DNA of 64,000 bases from Castor canadensis (taxonomy: Eukaryota; Chordata; Mammalia; Rodentia; Castoridae). The stretch covers positions 62,342,501 through 62,406,500 of the forward strand of contig NC_133394.1 of NCBI RefSeq assembly GCF_047511655.1, written 5' to 3'. A model generated the notes under the pieces. That model was not told where the DNA came from and did not search any database. It was given only the letters and a program-made list of their open reading frames with translations. Numbering within the stretch: position 1 is the stretch's first letter; every line of letters starts with the position of its first letter. A program made the translations under genes and the position numbers. Shown here piece by piece: positions 1 through 13,038 of this stretch.

Positions 1-2189
1 TTTTCTTTTGGGGTACACTGTCCTTCACTTGATGCAGTGAAATTTGAAATGCTGCATTTCAATGGCATTCCAGTTCCTTCATTAGTCTTTACTTAACTGT
101 CTTATTAACTGACCCTGCTGTCTACTGCACATGGAATTAAACTTTTTTGCTTCATCCCCACTCCACCTACTGGGTTTGGAAGCTATGTCTCAGGGAATAA
201 AGGTAGCAGGTATAGGTGGTTTCTTCTTTTGTCTCTGTTATTCTCTGAAGTTTGAAGCAGCCAGTTACAGAAGTACAGATGGAAGTAAACTACAACTCCT
301 GGGCTTCCAGGGCTGCCATTTTCTGGACTCTTATGTTCAAGAACTTTGGAGAGGTACATGACTTTGTGGTATCCCCTGTGGTTTTGGCATGGATCCACAG
401 TTCAAGGCTTGAGATTACAACTATTCCTGCTTTGACTTGAGTTTTCTTTTCCAACATTTTATTATTTCGTGACTTCAACTAGTCAAGTGTAACAGAAATG
501 TCCTTATCATGACAGTTTGCCAGAGACACACTATTTTAATCAAGTAAGTGATTGAGAGAAATATACTTATCTCCTAGAGTACTTGCAATAAAACAGAAAT
601 AAAGTTACTTTTAACTTCTATGGCTTTAAACCCTTTTGTGCATATCAACGGGACTCAACAGCAACAACATCACAAAAATGAATTTAATAAATCTAAGTGA
701 ATTATGATGCTCTCCTTTAAGGTCTAACTAATGGAAAATGCAAATGGCCACTTAAACTTTTACATTGTTTATCAAATATGTGATAAATATTTCCTGTTCC
801 CTACAAAGTGCTCCCAAGGAAACATCTCTGGGGAACCATAGAAAATTATGATGATATTTTTCTCTTTCGTTTAAAGAATCTTTTGATACTTAATAGACTT
901 AGCAGTATATTAAGAATAAATAGTTTCCCCAGAGCTGTTAGGGAAGTGAAAGTATGTTGGGTTTTAGAACTAGCAGTAAAACTGGTCATATTTAGGTCAT
1001 AAATGGAAATGTCACTGTGTCCTGGAACTGTTTAGTTTGCATACTTATACTTTTAGTTATTTGTGCCCTGTTTTATTTAAAAAGGATTTTAGGCAACTTA
1101 TAAAAGTACAGAAAATAAAAATAAGTAAGTGAGGGAATTAAGGTAAGGAGGAAATATGGAAAAACTATGAATAAAGAAACAATGAAATGAAAGAATAGAG
1201 TGAACATTTACTGCACAATTCTGTGTAATTGGTAAATGTTGGCTGGTTTTTTTTGCTGAGAGCTTCCTAGCAGTCAATGTGAAGAGGCATAAAAGCTACC
1301 TGGTAGTCTTCTTGGTCACATTGTGGAAACTCATCAAGGAAACACTTCACAGAATTATGAGTACAAAGAATTAAAAACAAATATCATTTATGACCTCAGA
1401 GTGGTAAGCAAAGCTATCACAACCGTGAGATAAGATCAGTTAGTTATGATACAAAAGATATAGGGATAATTTGAGAGTTTAAATATGGTATATTTAATGT
1501 TAAATCTCATTTCTTTTCCAGAAAAACAATACAATACACTTAAAGAAGAAATCAATGAGCTGGAAATGTGAGAAATGACATACCATAGCAAAAAGTGATA
1601 AAAAAGAAAAATGTAACAGAAAAGTTTAGATGCGAATGACAGCATTAGAAGTTCCATTAGTCATCAAAAGGAATACTAGATACAGAAAATAGAGCAATTG
1701 GGGTGATATTTTGGGAGAGAAATTAACATATATTTCTTTAGCTAAATAATCTCCCAAATGCTGAGCAGCATGTGTTCAAAGCACACAAATGCACACACTC
1801 TTAGCTACATAGTAGACAAATATTAAAACATGTGGAAGGAAAAGTTCTAAAAACTTCTGTAAAGAAGACTATTTATAAAGAAAGAAGTCTCGTTGATGTG
1901 AGTCTGCCAAGAAGAAATGTCAGGTTCAAAAACACAGTGACTTCTTACCTTCAAAGTACTGAAAAAAATGACATTGGCTTTCTTGAATCAAGAATGCTTT
2001 TGCATTATGATTCTTTTTATTTAACAATGTCTCCTAAATAAATTTAAATATAAAAGTTATATATATATGCATATATATGTACATATATATATACTCATGT
2101 GGTTAAAATTTCTTTATACCATATTCCAAATACATATGTTTTTTGGTATCATTTTCCTTTGGCCGCCAAGTCTTTCAGATTTTTTGTAT
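1..2189. other. Unique AT-rich DNA, no gene seen
   Basis: No reading frame here looks like a conserved protein; the open frames are short (under about 90 codons) and overlap on both strands. I recognise no RNA gene and no clear repeat, apart from a short alternating TA/CATA tract near 2056-2092. The stretch is best read as intergenic or intronic. Confidence 0.5.
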
Positions 2190-2424
2190 TGCAGGTCTGA
2201 AGATGATTATTTTTTCTTTTAAATGCCTAAAAAGTCTTTATTTCACCTTCACTTTTGAAATATATTTTCGCTATGTGTAGCATAGGAGGCTGACAAGTCT
2301 TATTCTTCATTAATATTACATTTTTTTGCTATATTTTTTCAGTAAGTACCTGTATCTTTCTTTCCTCTGCATATAATATTCCCCAATTCTCTTTGCCTGC
2401 TTTTCAGAATTTCTTTTCTTTTGA
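2190..2424 (-). repeat. Possible ancient L1 ORF1-region fragment
   Basis: On the minus strand this stretch weakly resembles the L1 ORF1 end region found in old mammalian L1s. The T-rich plus strand includes a 'ttttcgctatgtgtagcataggaggctgacaag' type context that matches remembered L1 patterns. Divergence is high and no frame survives. It adjoins the L1 3'-end fragment that follows. Confidence 0.3.
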
Positions 2425-2650
2425 TTATTTTATTACATTAATTTGTTGTACTGGGGATACATTGTAACATTTGGAAAAGTGCTTACAACATATCTAAGTT
2501 AAATTTATCCCTCTATCATTTTACTTTACCCCCCCCCAATTCTTAAAATAGTTTCAACAGGTCTCACTTTCCATTTTCATACATAAGTACACAATATTTC
2601 CAATAATATATTCATCCTCTTTCACCCTTTCCTTATATCCTCCCTTAGAC
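2425..2650 (-). repeat. Old L1 3'-end fragment (copy 1 of 5)
   Basis: Read on the minus strand, this stretch contains the 'gagacctgttgaaact' block, a purine-rich middle, and a terminal stretch about non-stop 'gtatccccagtacaac' followed by an A-rich AATAA end. Four other places share this layout: 7588-8000, 23060-23275, 37830-38140 and 58505-58790. Variable 5' ends and a fixed A-rich 3' end are typical of 5'-truncated LINE copies. The 3' UTR of L1-E (around 54840-55010) carries a related block, which supports an L1 assignment. Confidence 0.6.
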
Positions 2651-2895
2651 CAAGATTTAAAAGTAGCCCAATTACTTAGCAAATGTGAGAGTGAGATAAA
2701 GATATTTTTGGTCATAGAAGTATTAGGTCTCCAAAGTAATGGCATACTCAAATAGTACAATTTTAGTAGGGATTGCTTACAAAATTTATAGTCATACTTT
2801 CTGATTTTAAAATTTTTGAATATTTAAGAATATATATATTCTTGAATATATATATTTTATATATATCTTAAGTCTCTCTCTCCCCATCTGCCTGT

Positions 2896-2951
2896 CTATC
2901 TATCTATCTATCATCTATCTGTCTATCTATCTATCCATCCATCTACTTATC
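2896..2951. repeat. (TCTA)n microsatellite
   Basis: Tandem tetranucleotide repeat with interruptions (tctatctatctatc, then ctgt and ccat variants). It is preceded by AT-rich alternating sequence at 2830-2870. Confidence 0.9.
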
Positions 2952-5169
2952 AATGTCTTTGCTCATGACTAGAAGGTGGTGACTTCAGGACCCTTATGAT
3001 GACCCCCTCCTAGGGCAGGGAACATAGTGGTGAGGGTGGAGCAAAGGAAGATACAAATGTAGAGACTGATGCAATCAAAGATGAAACTTGGAAGTTAGAA
3101 AAGAGAAGTTAAAGGGAACAATTAATAGATATCAAATACTAAGTGCAAGGGTATTTTAAAAGAAAATGATCAGGAAAAGAAAGAAATACTTAAAGGTTTA
3201 CTAAAGTACAGATAAAAACAATTGTTTTAATATAAATCAAAATAAAAGATGTTGCTAAGATAATACCAAGTAAACAATCTTGAACTATGGAAAATAAAAC
3301 AAAAAAAGAAATCTTTAATTTTTTCCATATAATTATTATTATATTCAAGAAGGGAAGGAGGGAAAAAGAAAGGAAGGACAGACAAATAGACGTCTGTAGA
3401 TAAGTTGTCTTCATTAGGAAAAGTGGGGTATCTATCCTGTTAGCTTTACAGGTTGGCAGACTCCAAAGTGATGCCCTTTATTTCAAACCTGCAGGCAAGT
3501 TTCTGTGGGCACAATCTTGGGTCTGTACTTAGAATTCCAGGGATAATGGGCTTTATTTCAAACAGGTGGTAAGCATGGTGGTCCTGGGTGGACCATTTAG
3601 CTCTTAATATCACCTCTAAACCTTTTCACATGTCTAGAGAACCAGAGTATTGAGACAAATTGGAGATCACAAATACAGACAGAATGGAAAAGCTGTTCCA
3701 TAATCCAAAGTAGACTGTCAACATCACTGAATGTAATAGGTAATATTTTAGCTGGAGTTGTCTCTAAATTCTAGAGCAACCTGATTTGGATTTCTCTCTT
3801 TAAAAATGGTTCAACATTTTCTTCATATGGACCAAAATGGGGAAAGAAAAGAGGAAAAGAATGAAAAAAAAAGACAGTGGAGAAAAGAAAGGAAATACTA
3901 GGAAATACTACTTTAACACTTGTACTAATCAATATACATGTGTGTAGGTAGTAGATGATACTTTTCCTTTACTGACATTTCTGTGTGGAGACAACATTGT
4001 CAGGGGTGCAATTATAGTTGTTGTGCAAAGTTCAGTCACCTGGAACCCCTGCTATGCTTATTCCACTGAGTCTCTGCTTTGTCTTCCTTAGAACTGCACA
4101 AAATATCATATGAGAGAATATGGCACAAAAACAACTCAATATGCACTTGAATGCCATAAAACTCTAGAAAAACTTTCAGTTAAATTTGTCACAAGCTGGG
4201 CAAACCTCACTGAATTGCGAAATGACACTTGGTCTCTGGTGCGATCACACATGTGAGTCCAATACCAGGTGTGCTCATGCTTTGTGGTCCTTTGTACTTC
4301 TGGCCACAAATACTATGCCATCCAGTTTCCCACAGCTTTCCCTACTATTAATGGAGTGGGAAATGAACTATGCTGTTTTAACTTCCCCTGGGCCTTAAGT
4401 GAAGTTAGACTATGATTAGGCAAATAGCAACAGGAAACAATGAGAACCAAATGGCAAATTCTCACAAATCTTTCTTTAACTCAGCTATGGCATGCAGTGC
4501 CCTGCAGCTAATAATAATAACAAAGAAATAAATGAAGACTTGCAACCCTGCTGCTCTTTACTCTGTCCTCTGTCTACACCCCATTTTTGAGTCCCTGGGA
4601 GAGAGGTGGCTGGCTGTCAGTGCTAATCCTATCTAGTTGGTGAAAACATAGAAATTAACTTAAGCTCATATACCTCACTGTGAGTTCCTTAGGGCAGGGA
4701 TTGGATCCCATGGGTGCTGTGACTCTTCAGACACAGAGCAAGGCTGAACTTATGTTAGTTGCCCAAGGAACAGCATTAGGCTGCCTCCATATGTTTCTAT
4801 CAAATATGTACAGTTCTGCTAAGTCCTACCATGAAGTAGACTTAAAAAAAAATGGTGTTATAAACACACAACTCTGGACCTTCCACAATACATGTAGTTC
4901 TTTCATTATTCTCTCCTCTCCAGTTCTTCCATGTTGAGTTTTGAGGGGACAATGAAATATCTTGATTTTCAAGTACTGCAAGAAAACAGAAAGATTTGTA
5001 CGAGAAACAATTATGGCACTATAAAGTATCTAATCAGAACATTTTATTTTTCTTACTTTATCTTTAATATTTTTGTTTTTGGAATTAATGAACAAAACAA
5101 TTTTAATAGTATTAACGGTCCATGGGAGGCAATGAAATATAGTGAGGAAAAAAGCCAGGAATCATTCAC
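2952..5169. other. No gene or clear repeat recognised
   Basis: The stretch has mixed base composition and short unrelated open frames. Purine-rich runs such as 3840-3900 occur. I could not assign 3440-3640 or 4000-4400 to a repeat family, although their composition is less AT-rich than the surroundings. Confidence 0.4.
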
Positions 5170-5290
5170 AGTCAGCCAGTATTTATTGAATTCTATTACA
5201 TGTCAGGTTGTGCTTAGCTTTGGCAGTACTGAAGTGAATAAAATAAAGTTAGCCTTGGCCTTCATAGAGTAGATAATTTAGAGGAGGAGA
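5170..5290 (-). repeat. L2-like ancient LINE 3' end
   Basis: On the plus strand the order is 'cagtatttattgaattctattacatgtcaggttgtgc', a diverged middle, 'gaataaaataaagttagccttggccttcatagag'. This matches the reverse complement of the remembered L2 3' end (tally of '...gcctggcacatagtaggtgctcaataaat'). It is strongly diverged, as expected for an L2 copy. Confidence 0.55.
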
Positions 5291-5461
5291 TGGGCAAAAA
5301 TGTCAACCCATCAAGAACCAAAGAATACATAAGTAGACAAATATCTTAATTTCTTAGAGGGAAGAAAACAAGGTGCTGAAGGTTAGAGAGTAGGGTAAGG
5401 GCTGCAGAGGGAAAGATGGGAGGAAACAATCCCTAGGTAATGCAAATAAGACCAAAGTGAG

Positions 5462-5700
5462 GCACAAAATGGACATGGGGGTACATGTTTGCAATCCCAG
5501 TTACTCAGGAGGCAGAGGAAGGAGGATCACAAGTTCAAGGTCAGCATAGGCAAAGTTAGTGAGACCCTACCTCAAAACCAAAATACAAATAAAAAGGCTG
5601 GAGGCATGGCTCAAGAAGTGGTACAGCATTTGCCTAGAATGCACAAGGACCTGGGTTCAGTGCCAGTACTGAAAAATAAGGAAGAAAAAGAAGGGAAGTC
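5462..5700 (+). repeat. Composite B1/ID-like SINE
   Basis: The left part is 7SL-like: 'gcaatcccagttactcaggagg' and 'gaggatcacaagttcaagg', then 'gtgagaccctacctcaaaa'. The right part is tRNA-like: 'ggctcaagaagtggtacagcatttgcctagaatgc' with a B-box-like 'gggttcagtgcc'. An A-rich tail begins near 5670. The same left/right order appears in the SINEs at 13562, 20772, 24258 (inverted) and 47066. This dimeric plan is known from several rodent lineages. The open frame across it (5489-5716) is a by-product of the SINE, not a gene. Confidence 0.8.
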
Positions 5701-7379
5701 CAGACCCTGGAGATGACTGCTCCAGACCAATGTTTCACAGAAGCAAAAACTTTAAGGTGGGAAAGAATTTGCAGGGTAGATTTAGGATTGAATATAAACA
5801 TGGTCACTTAAGAGCACAGCAGGCACATTCTTTTACCTTGGACTCTTACTTTCACATTTGTAAAATCAAGATATTGCCTATGTTGAAAACTGAGGCAAAC
5901 TTTAAAGCTCTCTGTGGCAAAGTGCCCAAGACTGCAGGCCTTCATAAAATGATGTTTCCCTTTTCTGACAACATTTTATAACTTTTTAAATGAATCCCTT
6001 ACAAAAGTCAAACAATAAAAGCAACAAGAAAATATCAACACTTTCCAAGTATAAGTGTCACTTCATTCCATGTAGCACTTACTATTAAAAAGATAGAAAA
6101 AAAAGAAAAGGAAAAACTGATAGAAGGGTTCAGCTGGACCCTAACAACTGTGAAGGTCACAGATTACCATACATATTTTCTAAATCCAAGTGTATTTCAG
6201 TGACTGCAAAAAATCAAGATTGAAATGTAACAGATTGAATTGTTTACTTGGTGAATTTTAAGCAATTGATTAGTATGTATTTAATTGGCTTTTCAGCCTG
6301 AATTAATTTAATCTTTTGTACATTAAACAAACTCATAAAAGACTTCGCAATGCAGTAGAATTGCCACCAAGGTTATGTTACTATCTATAGACATTTTGCA
6401 TTTTAGAAGCCCTACAAAAACATGTTCCTGTTTATATGACCTTTCATGAATTGAAATTCCAGTTGAGTTTTGTAACCAATTGTAATGCTTGTTTTCTCAG
6501 GAAGCAAGTTACCTTCCCTTTCTTGGAGCAAGAACACTTGATTCATTAAACAATTAGAGCAAGTTAAGTCCTGAGAAAACCCAGTTCACCCAAATGTTTT
6601 CCTCTATGCCCAAAAACACAGCCATAAAATGATAAATAATAAGGTATTCTCAGGGATTGGCATTCATATAACCTCTGTTTTCTGCCGCAGAATAAGTGGG
6701 TGTATCTGAGCACCATTTAGAACACACACACACACACACCCTCCCTCAGTTGGCACCAACTAGAACCCATGTGGTGGGCTTCCTTAATTGCATAAACACT
6801 TGAGGTGGAAAGTCGGGTCTGGATTCACAGTGACCTAGATTTCTGGGATGTGGAAAAGATATGCTTTTTCCTAGGAACTATCTGCTCTGTCTTGAATGTG
6901 AACTGTAGGTAGCTGCTTTGTCCTGCAGATGCTACTGAGATCTCTGGTTAGCCACATTGAAGTGGTTTGAAAGAGCCAGTGAGGAATATGTCATCTTCCA
7001 TATAACTTTGTAGAGAGGAGGAAAGAATGGTTAGGTGCTAAAACTAGAAGTTTGCTTAATGGGAGAGAATGGAAATCCAGTAGAAACCCACATTGTGATT
7101 AATAGCTGCAGACAAGATTTGTCTGAAAGTATTTTCAGTGTTCTCACTGAGGCTTCTGCAAGGCCCCACATCAGGTGGATGATGTGTCTTCTCATGGTCC
7201 CCACTGGCTCTGACTTCCTGTTTCTACTCAGTACACTAGAGCACAGTGCTGCTGAGTTTGCTCCAATTTCTCTCTACACTGTCAAATACAGAACATGCTA
7301 GGCTTGCCTGCCGGAAAATGGACCCCATGGATTGTAGTGCAATCCACGTTACCTCAGCCTAGGTAACCAAAGTATTTCT
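5701..7379. other. No gene recognised; short (CA)n at 6721-6740
   Basis: Mostly unique AT-rich sequence. A short dinucleotide CA run lies at 6721-6740. The open frame at 7035-7301 has no recognisable motif. Confidence 0.45.
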
Positions 7380-7530
7380 GCATTGGTGTACAGCCAGACC
7401 ACACCAGGAAACCTTGAGCAAGCCTAGCTAAGTCCACCAGTACTGCCTGATGGGCCCAGATATGTAAGCAATAGACACTCATCATTTGTCACTGAGATTT
7501 TGTGATTGTCATCTCACATCATACTTTGAC
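7380..7530 (+). repeat. Possible old LTR end (MaLR-like)
   Basis: The order of short blocks 'gcctagctaagtccacc', 'gatatgtaagcaatagac' and 'gtcactgagattttg' recalls the 3' part of mammalian MaLR-type LTRs, where an A-rich stretch is followed by 'agccactgagtttt'. Divergence is high, so the family is not assigned. Confidence 0.3.
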
Positions 7531-7587
7531 GATAGATAAGGCACACCATCCTGAAGGGAACTTTTGCTCTCTTGAATTTATCTGCCT

Positions 7588-8000
7588 TTTTATTCTTTTT
7601 TCTTCACTATTAGCATATTATTGTTGTACATGGAGTTATGTAAGTGCTTACAACATATATTAACTTCATTTATCCCTTCCATTTTTCTCTTTTATTCCTC
7701 CTTTCCTCCTCCCTTCTTAGAAGAAATTCAATAGATTTCATTGCTCTATTTTCATACATTAATACAAAATACTTCCATCACATTTGTATTCCTTCACCCT
7801 TTCCTTATGCCTTCACTCCTTCCACTGGTACCCATCTCCAGACTGGAACTGTTTTAACTTCTTGTTCTTCAATATTTTAGAAAAAGATGTTTTTGTTAGT
7901 GTATGGGGTTTCATTGTGACATTTCTGAATATATATGTATTACACACCAAATTGATTTGTGCCCTTTTTCACTTTCTCTTGCCTTACCCATGTTTTTTCT
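7588..8000 (-). repeat. Old L1 3'-end fragment (copy 2 of 5)
   Basis: This stretch has the same minus-strand layout as 2425-2650: an A-rich 3' end, an 'agtgcttacaac' block, a pyrimidine-rich plus-strand middle, and an 'aatacaaaatacttcc' block. It extends further 5' (plus-strand 'ttcattgtgacatttctgaatatatatgtatta'), which matches the region upstream of the L1 poly(A) in related copies. Confidence 0.55.
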
Positions 8001-9504
8001 AGCATGGTTTTAGCATGTTTCTTTGTTTTCCCACCTCTCAGCCATTTTTATTAAGATTAATTTGTTAATGCTAAATAATAGCTTCTTCTGAAACTCTTTT
8101 TTACTCTTCTGATACTTTTTTTTTTGTTTTTCTGTTTATTTAAATCAGAAGCAAATTGCTTGTGTGGTGGTCATCTGGAGAATTAGACAAGGGGACTCCT
8201 CCATAAAGTGTGAGTCATAGCAGGAGGTTCATCTGAAGATGTCCTAAATATCCTCCTAAGTTTGGATAGCAAGAGAATGGTAAAGGGGAGGGCATAGTCT
8301 GCAGAAAGTGAGAAGAAATTTGTCTGACTATGCTTTATTAGAAGGGAAAACATCATTAGTAGTATATCCCACATATGCCCTCCTGACATCCATTCCCAAA
8401 CTACGGGGTATTATACTTTTAAAGATATATGTCCTATATCTTCAAAAAAATTGTACAACCCTGATGTAGGTTTTGTTTTTTATATTTTTTTATAAACATG
8501 ATACGTTGCCCAGTGTGCCCTGAATAAATTAGGCCCTAGATCAATGTGTATTAATAATGGTGAAGAAAGTAAGAGGCTAAAGGAAGAAGAGAGGTTATAT
8601 AAAAAGTCTAATTAGTTTTCAACTATCAAATTTTTATATTAAGCTGGAAAGATATAGTCTAGATGTAAAAGGAATGAATTTGAGTAAAATTCCTGTAAAC
8701 CATCCTTCTTAGAAAGTAAACATAAATGTGGAATGTACAAGTCAAAATGACTATCAGATTACAAACCAGAGACTTTGAAACTACCAAAGTCAAGAAGTAC
8801 AGATTCAACAACCTACTTATCATTAAGTCACTGAAGAATATAATCTATTGAAATAAGCAGTAGTTCCATATGCCTAAGACAGAAAACTTGTTGGAAGGCA
8901 GCTGTTGACATGAAAATCATTTCTTAATATTAAATTCACTTTTAATAACTCTGACAGAATATAACATAAAAAACAGTAAATGTTGTAACAACATATGTGA
9001 AAATATCAAGTCTGAAATTCACTTTATTTAGAACACTCATTCTTTGCCTTGGACTGGAAATTTCCACTGACTGCTACCTACATTCATCAGGAATTTACAC
9101 AATTTCTTTAGGCTCAGAATAAAATTTAGCTATACATTCAAAGAATCTTTTAAAAATACCTTAATGTTTTCTTAATACAAAAGGAATGTATACTTACAAT
9201 GGTGCATAATGGTGTATACTTACATAATAGTATAAATGGTATATTTTAAATTCTCAGCACCTGTACACAAAAGTTTGATGTTTGACATTTTATATGGCTA
9301 CCATAATACCTGAGAATATATGGCCCTTGAAATCATGACAAAAGAAATTTTTTGAGCATGTAAATGGCTGTTGAGAAGTGCATTTTAGCATAAAGACAAG
9401 GAAAAGGAACACACTATCTCCTCTAAACTCTCAACCTTGTAATTTTACCTTCTTGTTTATGTTTCTTGCAATACCAAGAATGGAAGCTCAAACATGGCTG
9501 CATC
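8001..9504. other. No gene or clear repeat recognised
   Basis: AT-rich unique-looking DNA. The open frame on the minus strand at 8183-8389 has no recognisable domain. Confidence 0.45.
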
Positions 9505-9960
9505 TTTGTTGCTACTCTTCCCACTGAGAGGTGGAGTCTAGTTCCTCTTTTTTGACATCTGGCCTGGCTTCAGAGACTTGATTAACTAATGGAACATGGT
9601 GGGAGAGACTTTCTGGGACTTGTGAGACTTTCTAGCCTTGTGTCTTTTATCTGGACCTGCCAGAATGTCTGAGCTGTCCCATAAGAACTCTGACTAACCT
9701 GAGCCTCTCCTGCTGGAGGTTGCAGTCTACAGTTTCCAGTGAGTCCCATCTTCAAGCTTCCATAATGCAGTGCTGTACATGTGAATGAAGCTGTCTTGCA
9801 CTTTCCAAAGCAATCCATTTGCCAGCAGACTACCAATGAGTAGCTACAGTCCGTGCTGTGAGAAACAGAGTAACCCAGCTAAATTCTTGGTCCACAAAAC
9901 AGATGACTGTATGAAAATGATTGTTTTGTTAACACTGTGTTTTGGAAAACAGCATCGATG
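9505..9960 (+). repeat. Probable ancient LTR-like repeat (MaLR-like)
   Basis: Several blocks fall in the order expected of an old mammalian MaLR LTR: 'gaggtggagtctagttcctc', 'gacatctggcctggcttcagagacttg', 'gacatgtgaatgaagctgtcttg' (here 'tacatgtgaatgaagc'), and a 3' 'ttgttaacactgtgttttgg' block. Recognition rests on memory of the consensus, and the exact family is uncertain. No internal retroviral coding sequence is visible. Confidence 0.4.
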
Positions 9961-10524
9961 ATCTTTTCCTTAACAGCAAATAATCCAAATGCTTAGTTAC
10001 TTAAAGCAATCACAAGTAACACTATCTTTCCAGGATTTTATGGACAGGAAGCTGAACAGGGAACAGTAGGACTGGTTTGTGTCTGTTCCACAATATCCTG
10101 AGCCTCAGCTGCTAACACTTGAAGTTGAAGTTGAAGTTGATGGCTTCAGGCTTCAATCATATGGAGATATTTTTGCTTTCATGTTAAGGCGTCGATGCTG
10201 GACTACTGGCTGGAGTGAAGACCTACACATATAGTCTTCTATGTGGTCTTTCCACATGGACTAATTTGAGTTTTCTCAGAGTCTCATGCCAAATTCCAAG
10301 ACAGTGAATGTCATACTTCCTTTTATGACTTACTGGAGAAAATGTCAACATTACATTGTATTGAGAGCATACTGGGTGGGCAGAGGGTTAAGACATCTTA
10401 GCAAATACACACCAACACAGGTGTTTTACTTATGCATGACTGCATAGCCAGGATGCCAACTCAGGTTGCAAAAGCAACAAGCAATTTTTAGGGGTATGAG
10501 TTTCATGAGGACAGAGAGTTCTCT
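9961..10524. other. No gene recognised; short GTTGAA tandem
   Basis: Unique-looking DNA. A minor tandem of GTTGAA units lies at about 10118-10140. Confidence 0.45.
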
Positions 10525-10620
10525 CTTTCATTTCTTTTCTTTCCATTTTTGAGTCTCAAGAGCTAGACTAGTGACTGGAACATAGTTATTATAAATAAAT
10601 ATTTATGGAATTGCTAAATG
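10525..10620 (+). repeat. L2-like ancient LINE 3' end
   Basis: The blocks 'ctagactagtgactggaacatag' and 'aataaatatttatggaattgctaaatgagta' match the remembered L2 3' terminus, which has a 'gcctggcacatag' block, then 'caataaatatttgttgaatga'. Confidence 0.5.
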
Positions 10621-11914
10621 AGTAAACAGTAAGGGCTGTAACATTCCAGGACATAAAACTCAGTCCATATGTGATTTTACAGCACTCTTCCTGCTTGGTA
10701 GCAACCTGAAAAGAAATTTTTTTAAATGCCTGTTTAAATTGAAATGGCAGCCTTCCAGGGTAACAGGAACTAGAAAACTAATCAAAACCAGTAAACTCTT
10801 AGAGAATGTTAGTTTGCATCACAAGACTAGCTTCTGAATTTCCTCCCTTAGGTGCATTTCAAAGGCAGAATTCTAGATGACTGTACTGCAGGGACAAGAA
10901 GAAGAGGGTGCCCAGAGGTACTAATATTTGCCAAATATCTAGGTTTTCCTTGTTGTGATAGGCTCTTTTTGGCTCAAAGTCATTCCCTTCCTCTCAGTTA
11001 ATGAGGTTTGAGAAATATCAGTTCTGTTGTCAGAAAACACATGAAGGCAGAAGGGAAAATAGGGCGAACTCGAAAATTGGAGTCCAAGCATTAATAAAGC
11101 AAAGGTTAAGAAAAATTAGAAAAGGTCCATGTTCTATATTCCTTTAAGAATATAGCACGAACATGGATGAAAACAAAGGGGAACAAAAAGTCTCATCGTT
11201 AAGTAATTCAGAAATGTTCTCCAGGAACACACTGGTTAGGAATGGGGTTGATGAAACTATCATTTATTGAACACCAACTAGGCCCATGTTGGTGCTTTCA
11301 TTGCAGAAACTGTGGAAGAAAATGAATGTCTGCCAGTTTTTGTTGGTAGACTTGAAGTAATTTGTTACACAGCAATGCATAACTGATGCCCACACTACTC
11401 TAACTCAACCTTCTCTCTCATCTGCTTTTAAATATTTGTTAGTTTGACATTAATATTTTAACATTTTCAAAACTTATAACCTTGGATTTAGTATTGTTGT
11501 CATAATATCCACATTCTAAACCTTAGTTTTGTATTTCACTGGAAATATAGAAATTTCAGAGCTTGTGAGTTTTTTTTTCTCCTTCTGAGTACTTAAATTT
11601 TGAATTGCATTGATTTGACTGGGTTTCATGATGTAATTCTTTTGAAAAATAGGTTTATATGTATTCTAGTCCCAGTTGTGCCATAGCTTGAAGCCAATGT
11701 AATATTTTCTAACTTGCTTATGGATTCTTCTGTTTGGACATTCCTAATTTCTTTTTTATGAATGAAATCTAGTAACTTCACAAGACATATCATTCTTTAT
11801 TAGTTTTCCTTGGATATAATGTCTCCATTTTGTCTCTAATTGTCCTGGTCCATAGGTTCAGTTTCCTCTTCAGGAATTCAAGGATGCCAAAATCAGCTCA
11901 TGTTCAAGGCAGTA
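10621..11914. other. No gene recognised; LTR-end scrap near 11340-11392
   Basis: The only recognisable piece is 'taatttgttacacagcaatgcataactgatg' near 11357. It resembles the terminal block of a MaLR-type LTR. The remainder is unassigned. Confidence 0.35.
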
Positions 11915-12090
11915 TAGGAGAATGGGGAGCATGGCCTATGGAGTCAGTCTGCTGTGTTCAAACCATTGACTGGCTTTTATCTTGTGTAAACATTTTTACC
12001 ATTTGTGTGTATCAGTGTTTCACACTAAAAAGGAAGATAACAGTATTGCCTATCTTTTGCATATTTTGTAATGATTAAACAATTAATGCA
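11915..12090 (+). repeat. MIR SINE
   Basis: The order 'gagcatggcctatggagtcagtctgctgtgttcaaacc' (left, tRNA-related), core 'taccatttgtgtgtatcagtgtt', 'aaaaggaagataacagtattgcctatc' and 'gtaatgattaaacaattaatgcatatg' follows the MIR consensus. It is diverged, as expected for an old mammal-wide element. Confidence 0.65.
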
Positions 12091-12374
12091 TATGTGGCAT
12101 TTTTAACAACAATAAACACAGGTTTCTTTCTGTTTACTCTGGTAGACACTGAGCATTTATGTCATAAATTTCTTTCATCAAATTTTGGATATTTCAAGTC
12201 ATTTTTTTGTATAAGTAATTTTCATTTTCTATTTTTATCCTCCTCTTCTGGGATCCACATATGTTATATAACATACATTAAAATATATATGTTAGAAAAG
12301 TTGATATTTAATATATCCCTGGTCTTTGTTCTCATTTTTTATTACCTTTCCTCTTTGTTCTTCTTTTTTTTTGT

Positions 12375-12460
12375 AGCAGGCCTCAAACTGTGATCCTCCT
12401 ACATCTGCCTTCCATGTGGCTGTGATTACAGGTACGTATATCCACACCTGGCTTTTTTTT
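12375..12460 (-). repeat. B1-like SINE fragment
   Basis: The plus strand reads T-run, 'gcaggcctcaaactgtgatcctcc', 'tgtggctgtgattacagg', 'ccacacctggc'. This is the reverse complement of a 7SL-derived B1/Alu-type monomer. The tRNA-like right half is absent. Confidence 0.7.
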
Positions 12461-13038
12461 GAGATGAGAGAATTACTTATTTTAACCAATTACTATTGGT
12501 TAAAATTTAATCTAATTACTCCTTCTTCTATTATTGAATTTTTCTGTACTTGGGCTATTAAGTTCCTCCTGTAAAATTTATAGTTAACATATTGTGTATT
12601 ATAGTTCTAAACTTTTAGTTTTTAATTTCTATACCTTTACTGAGATTTCCTGTTTCTTAATTTATCACAAACATATTTTGCTTTACTTTATTAAGAATAA
12701 TTATTAAAACTACTTAAAAATCTTGCCTGCTTCTTCCAAGATCCATTTCATCTTGGAGTTGATCTTGTTTTATTTTCTTTCCTGTTGAAATGTTTTCCAC
12801 CTCCTATGTTTTGTATGTTTATCACTTTTGGATTATATTCTGGATTATTTGATGAGTTAGTTATAGAGACTCTAGATTCTGTTATTTTTAATAATAAGTT
12901 TTGCTCTTTTGTTTTATTTACTTGTTTGCTTGATTAGACTTGGCATATACACTCTTTTTAGTGAAATCACAGTATCCATTTTTAAAAAACTTTTCATTGC
13001 TTCCTTTGAATCTGTACACATATGCATGGGTTCAGAGA
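12461..13038. other. AT-rich stretch, no gene
   Basis: T-rich on the plus strand. It may be a very old L1-derived sequence read on the minus strand, but nothing specific can be defended. Confidence 0.35.

Noticed and set aside
2896..2951. CRISPR-like regular repeats
   Set aside because: The repeats are tandem tetranucleotides without spacers, and the window is mammalian.
12461..13038. Old L1 or HAL1 remnant
   Set aside because: Only vague T-rich similarity to remembered consensus. I could not point to a diagnostic block.
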